Source of the DNA: Gamsiella multidivaricata
Lineage: Eukaryota; Mortierellomycota; Mortierellomycetes; Mortierellales; Mortierellaceae
Reading direction: 5' to 3'
Assembly (NCBI RefSeq): GCF_025024155.1
Contig: NW_026251756.1
Span: forward strand, 246,395 to 310,394
DNA: 64,000 bases
The position numbers and the translations under genes are program-made. Shown here piece after piece: positions 54,001 through 63,500 of this stretch (its first letter is position 1; every line of letters begins with the position of its first letter). The notes beneath the pieces are model-generated. The model searched no databases, had not been told where the DNA came from, and saw only the letters and a program-made list of their open reading frames with translations.

Positions 54001-54608
54001 CCTCGATCGTCTCTGATCGCGACACTAAGTTCACCAGTCGTTTTTGGAAGGAGCTGCACCGCCTCATGGACGTCAAGCTGGCCATGTCGACCGCCTTCCA
54101 CCCTCAGACCGATGGACAGACCGAGCGTGCCAACCAGACACTGGAGTCCATTTTACGCGCCTTCGTGGACCAGCGACAGACAAACTGGGATCTACTCCTA
54201 TCCGCCGCTGAGTTCGCCTACAACAACTCCAGCAATGCCACCACTGGCCAGTCCCCATTTTTTTTGAACCTGGGATTTCACCCACGCGTACCGTCGTCTC
54301 TGCTACAACCTCAGCCCAGTCCCAATCCCAGTGTCATGGAATTCGTAGAGGCACAGAGCACAGCATTAGTCCTCGCGCAAGAGGCCATCGCAGATGCTCA
54401 GGAACGGCAGACCAAGAATGCGGATTCTCGTCGCCGTGATCACGATTTCAAAGTTGGAGACCAGGTGCTGCTGAGTACAGAAGACATCACTGTTGCTGCT
54501 GACAGGAATCGCCCCACCAAGAAGTTGCAGGCACGCTTCATCGGACCTTATACCATCCTGGAACGCACTCACCGGTCTCTTTCCGCATTGAGCTACCCCC
54601 GGCCATGA
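50910..54608 (+). CDS. Chromovirus Pol (protease, RT, RNase H, integrase)
   Basis: This is an uninterrupted frame of about 1230 codons. In order: aspartic protease (ILIDGGAEGNVIS and YDLILGKPWL), reverse transcriptase (FVRKKDGALRMCVDYRGLN, KLDLLSGYHQ, VVYLDDILIYSK catalytic YLDD), RNase H (TVETDASGFALGAVLF, TDHATLQHF), and integrase. The integrase has an H-H-C-C zinc domain (HDSAIAGHLGFDKTYDALR, CESCQRN) and a DDE core (MDFIVKLPKT, IVSDRDTKFTSRFW, QTDGQTERANQTLE). The frame stops at 54608 just after the integrase C-terminal domain. The downstream part with the chromodomain is in another frame because of a one-base indel near 54565. All catalytic residues listed are present. The numbered start is a frame boundary, since Pol is expected to be made by frameshift from Gag. 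Confidence 0.93.
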   Translation: MLQVPTRRPYGTRLPWQQYEQPLGCRGCWFCFGGKRLQRSGLVQDLVAEVPSPSLLDKGSEHHSELSNYSSKNKNNSTVPMLAPFQSYKNAPRKAKTTKTTIESHHAPDVLPTVSDKPQPTYDPSVVSRSSEAVDLDPLASLATLAPALSKTQLKRLRKRTVRLQSFTTAEAERTLLTFIGSINGRPAHILIDGGAEGNVISSSFQKRHSLPLHSCSPIPIVLPDGTFSITNHSASITLERDSYSDTINTLLYPLKKYDLILGKPWLTHINPNIDWRTNDLHFTHNGNTVHWTCRGFAPSSITAKSRGLLMSHLHFHTLAAQPDAEVFMALVKIGGDNDNDNDGDDENDDDTKPSTPDLPPEVRPIVLQEFADVFPNSLPAGLPPDRGDAMKIETDPNADPPFRPVIRLSIAELDELRRQLDDLLAKGFIKPSTSPYGAPVLFVRKKDGALRMCVDYRGLNRITRKNRHPLPRIDELIDRFRGARYFSKLDLLSGYHQQRIFEPHTHKTAFRCRYGHYEFNVVPFGLTNAPASFSNMMFKVLDPVLDKWVVVYLDDILIYSKTKQEHIAHIRSVLALLRKNGLYAKLSKCSFMQEETEFLGHVISKDGIHTSAGHVKAIREWPRPSKQKDVQQFIGLAQFYHTYINNFANIALPLTALLGEGVEFSWDTDKERAFTTLKEAISKAPVLRIFDPDLPTTVETDASGFALGAVLFQTDEHGESRPVAFTSRKLNSAERNYPTHEQELLAVVHALRTWRYYLDGTHFVVYTDHATLQHFPTQPKLTRRQARWMELLQEYDFDFKYKRGVDNIVPDALSRRPDHHDQDPPAVNINSMTVQLDSGLRQRLVDSYRDDPKLGPIYESCLEGSTPPRYRLIDGLLCVDRRGDNLVCIPQKSDIRLSLLHDAHDSAIAGHLGFDKTYDALRRTVYWPHIARDTRQYVQTCESCQRNKPSHQRPAGLLQPLEIPTQRWETVTMDFIVKLPKTPRGYDSITVFVDKLSKQVHFVPAHTTDTASDVARQFFDNVFRLHGMPTSIVSDRDTKFTSRFWKELHRLMDVKLAMSTAFHPQTDGQTERANQTLESILRAFVDQRQTNWDLLLSAAEFAYNNSSNATTGQSPFFLNLGFHPRVPSSLLQPQPSPNPSVMEFVEAQSTALVLAQEAIADAQERQTKNADSRRRDHDFKVGDQVLLSTEDITVAADRNRPTKKLQARFIGPYTILERTHRSLSALSYPRP

Positions 54609-54889
54609 AGATACACGATATATTCCACGTTGACCGCTTTCGACCCTACTTACCTTCACCGGTGACATTCGGCCGACGTGCACATGCGAGGCCAGCACCA
54701 GAGATCATTGATGGCGAGGAAGAATACGAGGCTGAGACGATCATGGAGCATCGAAACAACAACAATCGCGTGGAGTACCTGGTCAAGTGGCAAGGATATG
54801 CAAGGGAGGACTCCACATGGGAACCAGAGAGCAATATGACCAACTGTGCGCGACTTTTACGGCAGTACAAGAAACAGCATAGACTGTAA
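54560..54889 (+). CDS. Chromovirus integrase tail with chromodomain (out of frame)
   Basis: It continues Pol in another frame: VSFRIELPPAMKIHDIFH, then a chromodomain (EYEAETIMEHRNNNN, VEYLVKWQGYAREDSTWEPE, NCARLLRQY) ending at 54889. Chromodomains of this type steer integration to histone-marked heterochromatin. The ATG at 54605 is internal and probably not a true start. The frame break relative to Pol needs checking in reads, as it could be an assembly error. Confidence 0.85.
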   Translation, partial: GTHSPVSFRIELPPAMKIHDIFHVDRFRPYLPSPVTFGRRAHARPAPEIIDGEEEYEAETIMEHRNNNNRVEYLVKWQGYAREDSTWEPESNMTNCARLLRQYKKQHRL

Positions 54890-54912
54890 AATTATTTTTT
54901 TTAATGGGAAGG

Positions 54913-55099
54913 TGTAACAGGATAACCCCGCTTATAGCCCCGACTCCGAAAGGACTGGGGCCTCGGCTATAGACAACCGGCGGGCCGGAACCGGACCGTA
55001 GACATAGATATATAGACCAGCTAGTTGCCATCTTAATACAGCACGCATTCCAACCCTTTCCATCCTTACCCCTGCCCTCGACTGCCTAGAGCTATTACA
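54913..55099 (+). repeat. 3' LTR of chromovirus
   Basis: The 187-bp repeat is nearly identical to the 5' LTR at 49765. It is preceded by a purine-rich GGGAAGG tract that can serve as polypurine primer. The base following is C, and the five bases outside each LTR (CTTTT left, CCTAT right) do not match. Confidence 0.93.
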
Positions 55100-55200
55100 C
55101 CTATAGACCATAGCAAAAAGAAAAGATATGGATGAGAACGTTTTTATATTAATACAAACTCTGGCAAGATATATTATCATTAGAACATTATTTTACGTGC

Positions 55201-55918
55201 CTACCATTCATTAGAGTGCTCGCGTGTATATGTCTCAAAGTCCGTCATGAACTTAAGGACATTAGAGCCGTTGTCACTGGTAATTGACATGACCTTTTGC
55301 CGTAAGTCAAAGCGCTCCACTACCTTGATGAATGCCTGCATCAATGCCTCGCCTGTATGTGAACCTTTTAGGTGTTCAAAGCCCAGAGTGACATCCTGCT
55401 GTATCCAATTGTCATCGATCCAGTGAGCAGTGACTGCAAGAAATGACGATTGAAAGGGGCTTGTCCAGCCGTCTAGGGTGAAAGCAACCATAGGTACTGT
55501 TGCAAGCTTGCCACGAAGAAGCTCCTCATATTCCTCATGCAGTTTCGAAATCTATATTGATGAATGGTCAAGTCATTATGGTTATTAATAAACAAACAAT
55601 TACGCTATTAGCAAAATACATTTTTGATTCAATATGTTGCGCCATTGTTCATTGTAGTTGGCATACCCTTTTGCTGATTGTGTCATTGGATGGCAGGTTT
55701 AATGCATCTGTAGAGGGCGCTGTATGTGCAAGGTCGAGTAACTCCTTTAGCAAAGGCGACTGGACAAAAGTATAAGGTAGCTTATGGCGGACCAGGATTT
55801 TACAGATATGCTGTTCAAGCACGTCTGTCGAAAAATGAGCTGAAGATCGCTTTCCCTTGTTTGCCAGAACGCTCTCAATAGATCCTGCTTGACCTGTGTA
55901 GACACTAGTGTTTCTCAA
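55201..55918 (-). mobile_element. hAT transposase fragment
   Basis: Read on the minus strand, 55918-55649 gives ILVRHKLPYTFVQSPLLKEL and SNDTISKRVCQL. After a short gap or intron, 55560-55201 gives ISKLHEEYEELLRGKLATVP, MVAFTLDGWTSPFQSSFLAV, THWIDDNWIQQDVTL-type and MSITSDNGSNVLKFM. These are the N-terminal part and the first catalytic Asp region of hAT transposases (RICESLEEPER-like). The C-terminal dimerisation part is absent, cut before the chromovirus 3' LTR. The 5' side abuts a palindrome at 55906. It is not functional. Confidence 0.8.
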
Positions 55919-56046
55919 AAATATTCGACTTTTATTCGACTCGTGCTAGGCCAATGTAAAATTCGAATGAAATTCGAAATTCGATTCGACAGTTACATTG
56001 GCCTAGCACGAGTCGAATAAAAGTCGAATATTTTTGAGAAACACTG
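55906..56046. repeat. Perfect long inverted repeat (hAT-type foldback)
   Basis: Left arm 55908-55958 and right arm 55994-56044 are perfect 51-nt inverted complements, separated by a 35-nt loop of TTCGAAT-type motifs. The ends TAGTG and CACTG fit the hAT terminal consensus YARNG. Flanks show no 8-bp duplication. Confidence 0.88.
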
Positions 56047-56483
56047 CTCAGCAGTAAGCCACGGGACTTAGCGGTTACAGAAGAGGGTGCAAACCCTTTG
56101 CAGGACCATCGAACGGAAACGCCTTTGTGGTGAAAGTGAAGACTGTTGTCGCGCCAGTTGATAGAAGGATTGATCTGAGTGAGCCAGTGTTTGCCGAGGA
56201 TGAGGTCGTAGGATTGGAGGTCATAGAGGAATGGTTGAAGGTTGTCGGCGTAGTTGTCGCGGGCGAGGGAGATGGAGGCAGTGTATTGAGTGAGAGAAGA
56301 GGAACCGTCGGGAAGGATAATTGGGATGGGAGAACAGGGGACGAGTGGGATAGAGTGATGGCGCTGGAAAGTCTTGCTGATGACATTTCTCTCAGCTCCA
56401 CCATCAATAAGAATACGTGCAGGGTGTCCACTAACAGAACCAATAAATGTGAGCAAAGTGCGTTCAGCAACAGCCGTGGTGAA
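56047..56483 (-). mobile_element. Protease-region fragment of retroelement B
   Basis: The minus-strand frame encodes a Ty3-type aspartic protease very like that of the chromovirus: FIGSVSGHPARILIDGGAER, PIIILPDGS-type, YDLILGKHWLTQINPSINWR. It lies directly after the minus-oriented LTR B without any gag, so gag is deleted. It is cut at the other end by the palindrome. Confidence 0.75.
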
Positions 56484-56927
56484 TGTCAGGAACAGACTTA
56501 GAAGAGTGGGATATGTGTTATGGAGAAGGCAGACAGTGGACAAGGTAAGGAAGAAATGTATTGCAAACTGAGGTTATATGCTATGGATTCTATGGCTCTA
56601 TTTATGTGTTTCTAGGATTCTTGGTCAAGGTACTCGGATGGCTACTACGGGACGCGAGGTATATTTGCTAGGAATAGCACAAAGGTATGGATCAGGTACA
56701 ATGGTTCTAGGCGGGCCGGACAATGGTTCTAGGCGGGCCGGACAATGGCCATATCAATAAAGATACTTCGTTGAACATATGTTGATCGAGACAAGGCGGA
56801 GCATACGGCGGCAGAGGTACGCGTGCAAGCGCGTGAGCGCGTAGAAGCAGTCACAAATCGATATGAGCAATTGTGCGCGCAGCTCAATTGTCACTCTGCA
56901 CCACACGCTATGGTGCTATCCGTGACA
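56484..56927 (-). repeat. LTR of retroelement B (minus orientation)
   Basis: The 444-bp repeat is homologous to LTR A (48875-49307) but inverted, with the same TGTCA/TGACA termini. It carries a tandem GGTTCTAGGCGGGCCGGACAAT duplication near 56702-56750. Confidence 0.75.
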
Positions 56928-57216
56928 GATCCCTTTGACCTTGCAGATCCCTAACCCGAGCGTGTTGTCGCCTTTATTATTCTCGTAAATAGTTTTGCTG
57001 TCTTTATTATTCCTCACCGTTAAAAGATCTCTTACCAGTGCCCCCACTTGGAGCTTTATCCATACACCGTAAGATAATTATTACGTAGACTTCGTAAAGC
57101 AGAAGAAACTTTTATTGAGCAACATATTCACAGCTAGTGCTTTTACCTGATATAGAGCCACTACACCACAACGCGTCCCAGAAAGGACGTTTACAATCAC
57201 TCCTCTGTTCCTGAAA
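56928..57216. other. Spacer between LTR B and the transposase scrap
   Basis: No coding signal is seen. Sequence outside LTR B is not recognisably continuous with that outside LTR A. Confidence 0.3.
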
Positions 57217-57495
57217 GTGTTCATCACAAAGTATTTTTTTAAAAACCAACAGATATCTCAATCCAAGGACACCAATCTTCAAGTCGTCAACCTACCGGGA
57301 CAAAGTCCTTACCACGGACAATGGGACCCTCTTCCAAGGTGCTCTACGGTTATCTCCCGAGCAGTTCGAGTACGTGCTCGAGATCATTCGAGATCACTCG
57401 GTGTTTCAACGTCAGGGAAGAAGCCCCAGATGGATGTCGTAATCCAGCTGAAAGTTGGCATTCATCGCCTAGCACACGACGGATCATTGGTTTCA
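57217..57495 (+). mobile_element. PIF/Harbinger-like transposase fragment
   Basis: Two plus-strand frames together read RLSPEQFEYVLEIIRDHSVF and, after a one-base shift, GKKPQMDVVIQLKVGIHRLA. The pattern of an EQF helix, QMDVVIQL and HRLAHDGS resembles the N-terminal HTH part of PIF/Harbinger transposases. It ends abruptly at the TA-flanked foldback element at 57496. It is non-functional, and the family call is tentative. Confidence 0.45.
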
Positions 57496-57497
57496 TA

Positions 57498-57939
57498 ACG
57501 TGGTTGTCAAAAGTGGTCGTATGGTTTTAAATGGCCTGTATTATCTCGATATCCAAAAGATAAAAGCATGAACCTCACTATGCGAACAAGGACCCGCGTC
57601 CAATGGACTTTAAAAAAAACACAACTAATGAACTGGTTCATGTTGTGGATTTTTCTCAGATACGATGAGAATACCTGCTTCTCGAGAACATTTCCTATGG
57701 CACGGGCTTTATTTTGACCCAAATGGGTCTTCTTCTCGACAACGTAAGTGAACGTCTGATACATGAACCAGTTCATTAGTTGTGTTTTTTTTAAAGTCCA
57801 TTGGACGCGGGTCCTTGTTCGCATAGTGAGGTTCATGCTTTTATCTTTTGGATATCGAGATAATACAGGCATCAAATAATGTAAAAAAAGCCGCATTAAA
57901 TCCATTTAAAAACCATACGACCACTTTTGTCAACCACGT
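57498..57939. repeat. Foldback MITE with TA flanks
   Basis: A 442-bp element opens ACGTGGTTG and closes CAACCACGT, with TA on each side (57496-57497, 57940-57941). It has long arms: about 57524-57634 is the near-exact inverted complement of about 57762-57872. One arm carries about 32 extra bases (57873-57905). TA target sites suggest a Tc1/mariner-type helper. Confidence 0.8.
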
Positions 57940-57941
57940 TA

Positions 57942-58464
57942 CAAGGCATTTGGAAATGATGGATTGTGGTGAAAATAAAAATAGTAGATGTGGGTTTTTT
58001 TATTTTTTTTAGAGCGACTGTTGGTAAATTCACAAAGTATATGGGACGAGAAGTCTGTGAAAAACAATATGCCCTTTAATAGTGGCAGATCGTGCCTTAT
58101 ATGCTAGAGAATAGCTATAAATGCATCTAGTATAGGGGACTAGGAACATAGGGAAAGTCTCAGAGGCACAATGAGCTTCATAAAGGATCAGCACCGAGTG
58201 GTGATGAATCCAAAGAAAATAGGGTGCTCTATATATAAGCAGGATAATGTGGTGAATACACCACAGGTATGGTTCAAAACTGAGACAATCAGGTGGCCTC
58301 TGCCGACGACTATAACTTTACAACGGTTGCTGGTACCGACTTCATCTTTTATAAACGTCTTCTATAATGGCTAAAGAACATTCCTACAAAGTTCCAAGGT
58401 AATCCGATCGCTAGTTTGTGAGTATCAGCTCTCAGAGTAAAAATTTGCTCAGCTTTGAACGGCA
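57942..58464. other. Spacer without supported gene
   Basis: A 67-residue frame at 58171-58374 (MSFIKDQHRVVMNPKKIGCS) has fairly natural composition but no family I recognise. No other signal is seen. Confidence 0.3.
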
Positions 58465-58642
58465 CTGTATGCTAGCGCATCTATTCGAATTATTCGAATC
58501 AATCGCATCAATAGAATTAATCGAAATATTAGAACTATTCGAATCATTCGAATCGAATTCAATATTACCTATTCGAATCGAATCGAATCCACCTCAGTTC
58601 GAATTCGATTGAACGCATTCGAATAGACGCGCTACTGTATGC
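58465..58642. repeat. hAT MITE with 8-bp target duplication
   Basis: The element 58473-58634 (162 bp) starts TAGCGCATCTATTCGAAT and ends with its inverted complement (one mismatch). It is flanked by a perfect 8-bp duplication CTGTATGC (58465-58472 and 58635-58642). The interior is repeated ATTCGAAT. TAGCG ends and 8-bp duplications are diagnostic of hAT elements. Confidence 0.85.
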
Positions 58643-58850
58643 GCGACCATCAAACATTGGAAGAACAGTGCAGGCTGCAGATGGAGGCAGATGGATTTGT
58701 ACATGTTATTGAAAAGATACTACGGCAGTCAAAGAATCAAAGAGAGGGGAAAGAACTGCGACAGTCCAATAGTTGTGCATACTGTGGGAAACTACTATGT
58801 AATCGTTGACGATCAACATCTGGCTTCCGAGGGATCTTGGTAAAATAAAA

Positions 58851-61800
58851 TCAAAAGTCCGAGAAAGATATGATTAGGTCATGTAGGCCATCTCGTTGTT
58901 TGCCTGATTGCTGGCAAAGTAATTTCTTACAGTTCTTCATTTCGGCTTTGTTGGTGTATAGAATGTTGGCGGATGAGTCCGCGGGCACAAAGCTCGAGGA
59001 GGGGTACCAGGCATCGGCCGCAAAAGAGGCGCCTGTCCATTCTTCTGCTGTAGAGACATTTGTTGTCGAACAGGATTGAGAAGTACATGCTACCGCTGCT
59101 CCTGTAATCAATGTTGTGACTCCTGTGGAGTTGCCAGTAAGGCCACCGGCACCTGTCCATGCTGCTGGTGTGTTCGCCAAACTGTTCAAGGGAAGGTGGG
59201 CGTGGACAGAGGTACTGAGTCCCGACTGTAAGGGAGCTTGGGCGTGGACAGAGGTACTGGGTGACTGCAAGGGAACTTGGGCGCGACGAGAGATGCTTGG
59301 TCTTCGTGGGTTAGATACAAGACCCTGGACTTTTCTCGCCAAAGAGAGGATATGCTCCTAACAGCATGCGATGTTATAAGCTGTAAGTGCATTTGAAATA
59401 ACACTGGATAACAAGGAAATCGTTTGTGCTTACTTACCCTATATGCCAGGAGACGTTCCATACCGTCCTCAAGTAAAAACCGCCCAACTCGAACTCATTC
59501 GACGGGAGACGCAGGCGAGGTTCCTCCGTTTCGCAACATAACATGACATCTTCGAAAGGACACATAATGTTCCAGGTTCCCTCGAGTCCTAGCACAGAGT
59601 GAAGAAAAATCAAATATATATGAATGAACAGCTAGACAACAGTCATTGCAAATATAAAGTCAACCCACCTACAACGTCCTGATACACATTGCCAGTATTC
59701 ATCGGCACTTTTCCGTTCATGACAATGCTCTTATTGAGCCGCATATTTTTCTTCCTTTGAATGTCTGCTGTCAGATCTGACGATCCAAGACCTTTGTGCT
59801 CGTCGTTGCTCAAGGTAAATGGCTCAAAGCGCTGACCTGTCTTAATGGTGGCGATCAACCTGAAATCAAGCTTGCGGCCAGACGCGCCAGCTCGACCAAC
59901 CGCGGCCTTTGAGCCTACAACAACACGAATAGCGACCTGATCTTTCTGGGCCTCTCTAAGGATTGTTTCCCCTCTATACATTTTAAATTGCCGTCAGCAC
60001 AAGATATTGAACACACAAGACTGTTAAAAGAGTTCAATAAATATCGATGGCACTTACACTTCAACCTCCACAGCTGTGGAAGCAAAAAGGACTTCCCACA
60101 CTGCATACCAAACAAAGAGTGTGGATGACTCTGTTCTCTTGGCACGACCGAATTTGTCCGGCACGCACCGTTTCACGCTAAACAGGGAAATAACAAATGA
60201 AATAGTATAGTTTCCAGGGGAAAATAATATCTTGAAAGGCGATCGCCACCAACAACGAAATGACTTACAGGATCATCAGTATCTCGGCAACCATCATCTC
60301 TGTTGATCCTCCTTAAATTGAGCCATGTCTGTTCTGAGTTGGCGTCTAAGATCATCTGGTCTCGCCTCGTCCACACCGTCTTGCACGTCCACAAACCCTT
60401 GGTACGCCTTGATCTGCTCGCGAACAGCTGGATATGTAAAGTTGACTCCTGCTTTGCATCTTCGGACAAGTTCATCTCGTTCTGGGAATGACACATGTAG
60501 CTCCAGGTCGACAATGCCGCTGACTGCGACACTATTGACATGAAATAGTGGAGAATCAGATGAAGTGAATAAAAGCGATGTATATTCCATCACAAAATTG
60601 GAGCTTACAAGACATCTTTTTGTTCTGATGGTGTCATGGTCCTGAATGTGTCCAGATGCGAATAAACAAAGTCCCACAAAAAAGACTGCTGCGTGCTCAA
60701 AGTTGGTTTTGGATTTGGTTTTTGAAATCTTTCACCCCGCGCCTATTGATTAGTGTGCAAAAAGAGCAAAAGTATCAGTTACAATACAACCTCGACACCG
60801 CAGTGAATACAGAGAAGAGACGAGCTTACCGCATGGTAAAGTGCGCGAATGAGAGGGTAAGAATCCAGGTTCAGTGTTCTTCTCCACCTCGCGTAGTTCT
60901 CGAATAACTTCCTCCCTGAGGCTTTCTTCGTTTTGGACACCTGTTTCATCGTCGTCTACTCCATCGTCGTCTACTCCAGCGTCGCCTACTCCATCGTCGC
61001 CTCTCGTTTTCTTGTTTGAAATTGATTCGATCTGGTAGTAAGAGCTCCGTTTTTTTTCTTGGGGAGTCGACAAGCTAGACGCGCCACCTTCCTCTCCCGC
61101 ATATACGTTTCATTCTAATAGCACAAGCAACGCATACATATTAGCAAGGACGAGAGAACAAGGCGCGATTTTTTTTGCATCAATAAATAACCTGCCTGGA
61201 TGGCCCTGGGAAGCTCTTTTGTTGCTGCGTCAACCAAGCCTGCCGTTGCGACCGACTTTCCTTTCTTAATATACATTGACTGTCTCTGTTGCAGCCAGAA
61301 CATACTAGCCCCAGATGTGTTCGCTTTCCAAGCATTGAATCTCTCGCCGATCGTAGTCTTTGCGCGGTCTTTCAGCCCGGACCCATTGACGGCATTCAAG
61401 AACGCTGTATACGCGGAGCGTGAATTGTGTACGAGAATCTTATCGCGAACGCCTCAATGGTGATATTAAGTGCGATTTCCACCATTTTTTGTGCTCCAAA
61501 GCCGCCATGGTCCTACCAAGTGGATAACGAAAACACAGGCAAGGTTAATTGTATCAAAATACTCATACCGCGCAAAATTGAGAAAGTATGGCTGTAAAGA
61601 GAGCAGCATGCCTTGTAGACGCCAGCCTCTTAGTCCCTTTTTTCAAAGAGACAGGTAAACCATCGTTTCCCCACCAGAGGCCCAGACAGGCGCATTCCTT
61701 GTGTTTACAGGCGCAAGCAAGGTCCGGATCCAGCTTAAGGAACCCGGAGAGCATAAAAACCTGCCCACCACACATCTGGCACCAAAAACGAAAGTCCGGC

Positions 61801-62015
61801 CAGTTTGACGCAGCATTCTCCTCTCTCTTGTAGAGTAAGACCTCTTAATCCCTTTTTTTAAAGAGACAGGTAAACCATCGTTTCCCCACCAGAGGCCCAG
61901 ACAGGCGCATTCCTTGTGTTTACAAGGCGCAAGCAAGGTCCGGATCCAGCTTAAGGAACCGCGGAGAGCATAAAACCTGCCCACCACACATCTGGCACCA
62001 GAAACGAGGTCCAGA
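58851..62015 (-). pseudogene. Unrecognised multi-exon gene with Cys-rich N-terminal exon, disturbed
   Basis: Minus-strand exons with natural composition follow one another: Cys-rich CQMCGGQVFMLSGFLKLDPD and CACKHKECACLGLWWGNDGL (61794-61580), VEIALNITIE (61490), KILVHNSRSAYTAFLNAVNG to LVDAATKELPRAIQAG (61440-61195), acidic SSYYQIESISNKKTRGDDGV (61060-60840), FLWDFVYSHLDTF (60690), VAVSGIVDLELHVSFPERDE (60535-60300), VKRCVPDKFGRAKRTESSTL (60180-60065), REAQKDQVAIRVVVGSKAAV to MNTGNVYQDVVG (59980-59670), GTWNIMCPFEDVMLCCETEE (59585-59460) and a Ser/Thr-rich end (59342-58851). A frame change near 61440 and the tandem exon duplication at 61626-62015 suggest this copy is broken. No catalytic motif is visible. 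CxxC..CxCxxxxCxC could bind zinc. I do not know the family. Confidence 0.5.
61626..62015 (-). repeat. Tandem duplication of a Cys-rich exon
   Basis: About 175 bp occur twice, 215 bp apart (61626-61800 and 61841-62015), about 95 percent identical by eye. The 5'-side copy in gene direction (61841-62015) carries a one-base insertion after CTTGTGTTTACA that breaks its frame. Confidence 0.85.
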
Positions 62016-62239
62016 CAGTTCTACGAAGCCTGACTCTTGTTTTCCCTCTTGCACTCTTCCTCCACTTACCTTCTCGAAGGTGGGCGAACGGCCGCTTGCT
62101 CAAATAGAGATCGGTACGCGGGGCAAAGTTGAGTGAGAGTGGAACGAAAGGACTAGATGGAGGCACGATTGAATGAAGGCTGGGTGATGTCAATGGGATG
62201 GGCGTGGACGAGCAAATCGGTGAATGAGGCCAAGGCAAA

Positions 62240-63468
62240 AGGAATTAGACGCCGTAGTGAGATCTTGTTTCAACATGATTGGCTGTGGAGGAGGGAGGGA
62301 GAGATGTGTGTCTGTACAACCTTGATTGCGCGGGCATTGCGTTGCCGCGTCTGCCCCAGAGGTGCCTTAGGCGAAGCCCGCAAGAGATGTCAACGAGCCA
62401 AATGACAAAAGGATTGTTTACATCTCTCTCTCTCTCGTCGCATCTGAGCAAAAAGCGTCAAATAGGAAACAGCCTATAAAGAGCTGACAGGGATTTAGAA
62501 GTGGAAATTGTTATTTACCTTTTTGATGGACACGAAATGGTGAACAGCGAGCCTGGATCTAGTGACAACGGCGAGTGATGATGACAGACGGCCGTGAGGG
62601 TTGGTGACAGTGGGAGCGATGGCGGAGGAGCGTGAAGCGATGGCGGAGGAGCGTGAAGCGATGGCGGAGGAGCGTGAAGCTGTTAACAAAAGTGACTGCT
62701 TTTGTGGACAAGGCGAACCTTGCCACATTTGCTCTCTCTGTTTGCGACCTTTCTCATTCGCTAGAATTAACCTTTATGTTTTCTACGATTCATATCCTAA
62801 ACAACGCGTCTTCTACGCGCACTGCTATGGCCGAGGCCTGTCTCTACACATCTAGATCCCTTTATTAACAACCAGATACTTGAGCGTCAGCTTAAGTATT
62901 CATCACTTGATAAGAGTCTAGACACATCCTTTTTATCTTTATTTTTCTATATAAGCTGGAGTGTGTTCCCTCCAAGATTAGTTTCTTAGTCCAACCACCA
63001 TAAACAATCCTTCAACACACTTACCTGCTCTCTCTGCCTCTGAACACTCCAGTCCCCACGACTCGTAAGTCTTGTCAACTTACTCTTGATCTTGATTCGT
63101 GATTCCTGACTTACCTTGATCCAGATCCAGATCCTGACGTCCCTTTTATCTTGACCGCGTCACAGAAGCGATGGCAGGAGGATAAGGGAGTGGCCGACGG
63201 TAATGGCACAGGAGCGATGATGATACAAAGGCGAAGAGGATACAAAGGCAAGGGCGGGGATGGTGATGATGAGAAAGAATCGAGAGCGCGTAGCGCACCT
63301 GCGCAAATCAAAATGTAGTTTTGCCACCTCTCCTTTATTTTTGGGTGCCTTGGTCTTTGCCACTGCTCCCACACCCGCTCTCGTACCTTCCTATTTTACT
63401 TTGCCGCTCGCCTTCGCCTCTAGCATCACTCCTACGCCTCATCGCCTTTGCCACAGCACCCCATCTGT

Positions 63469-63500
<32 letters not shown>

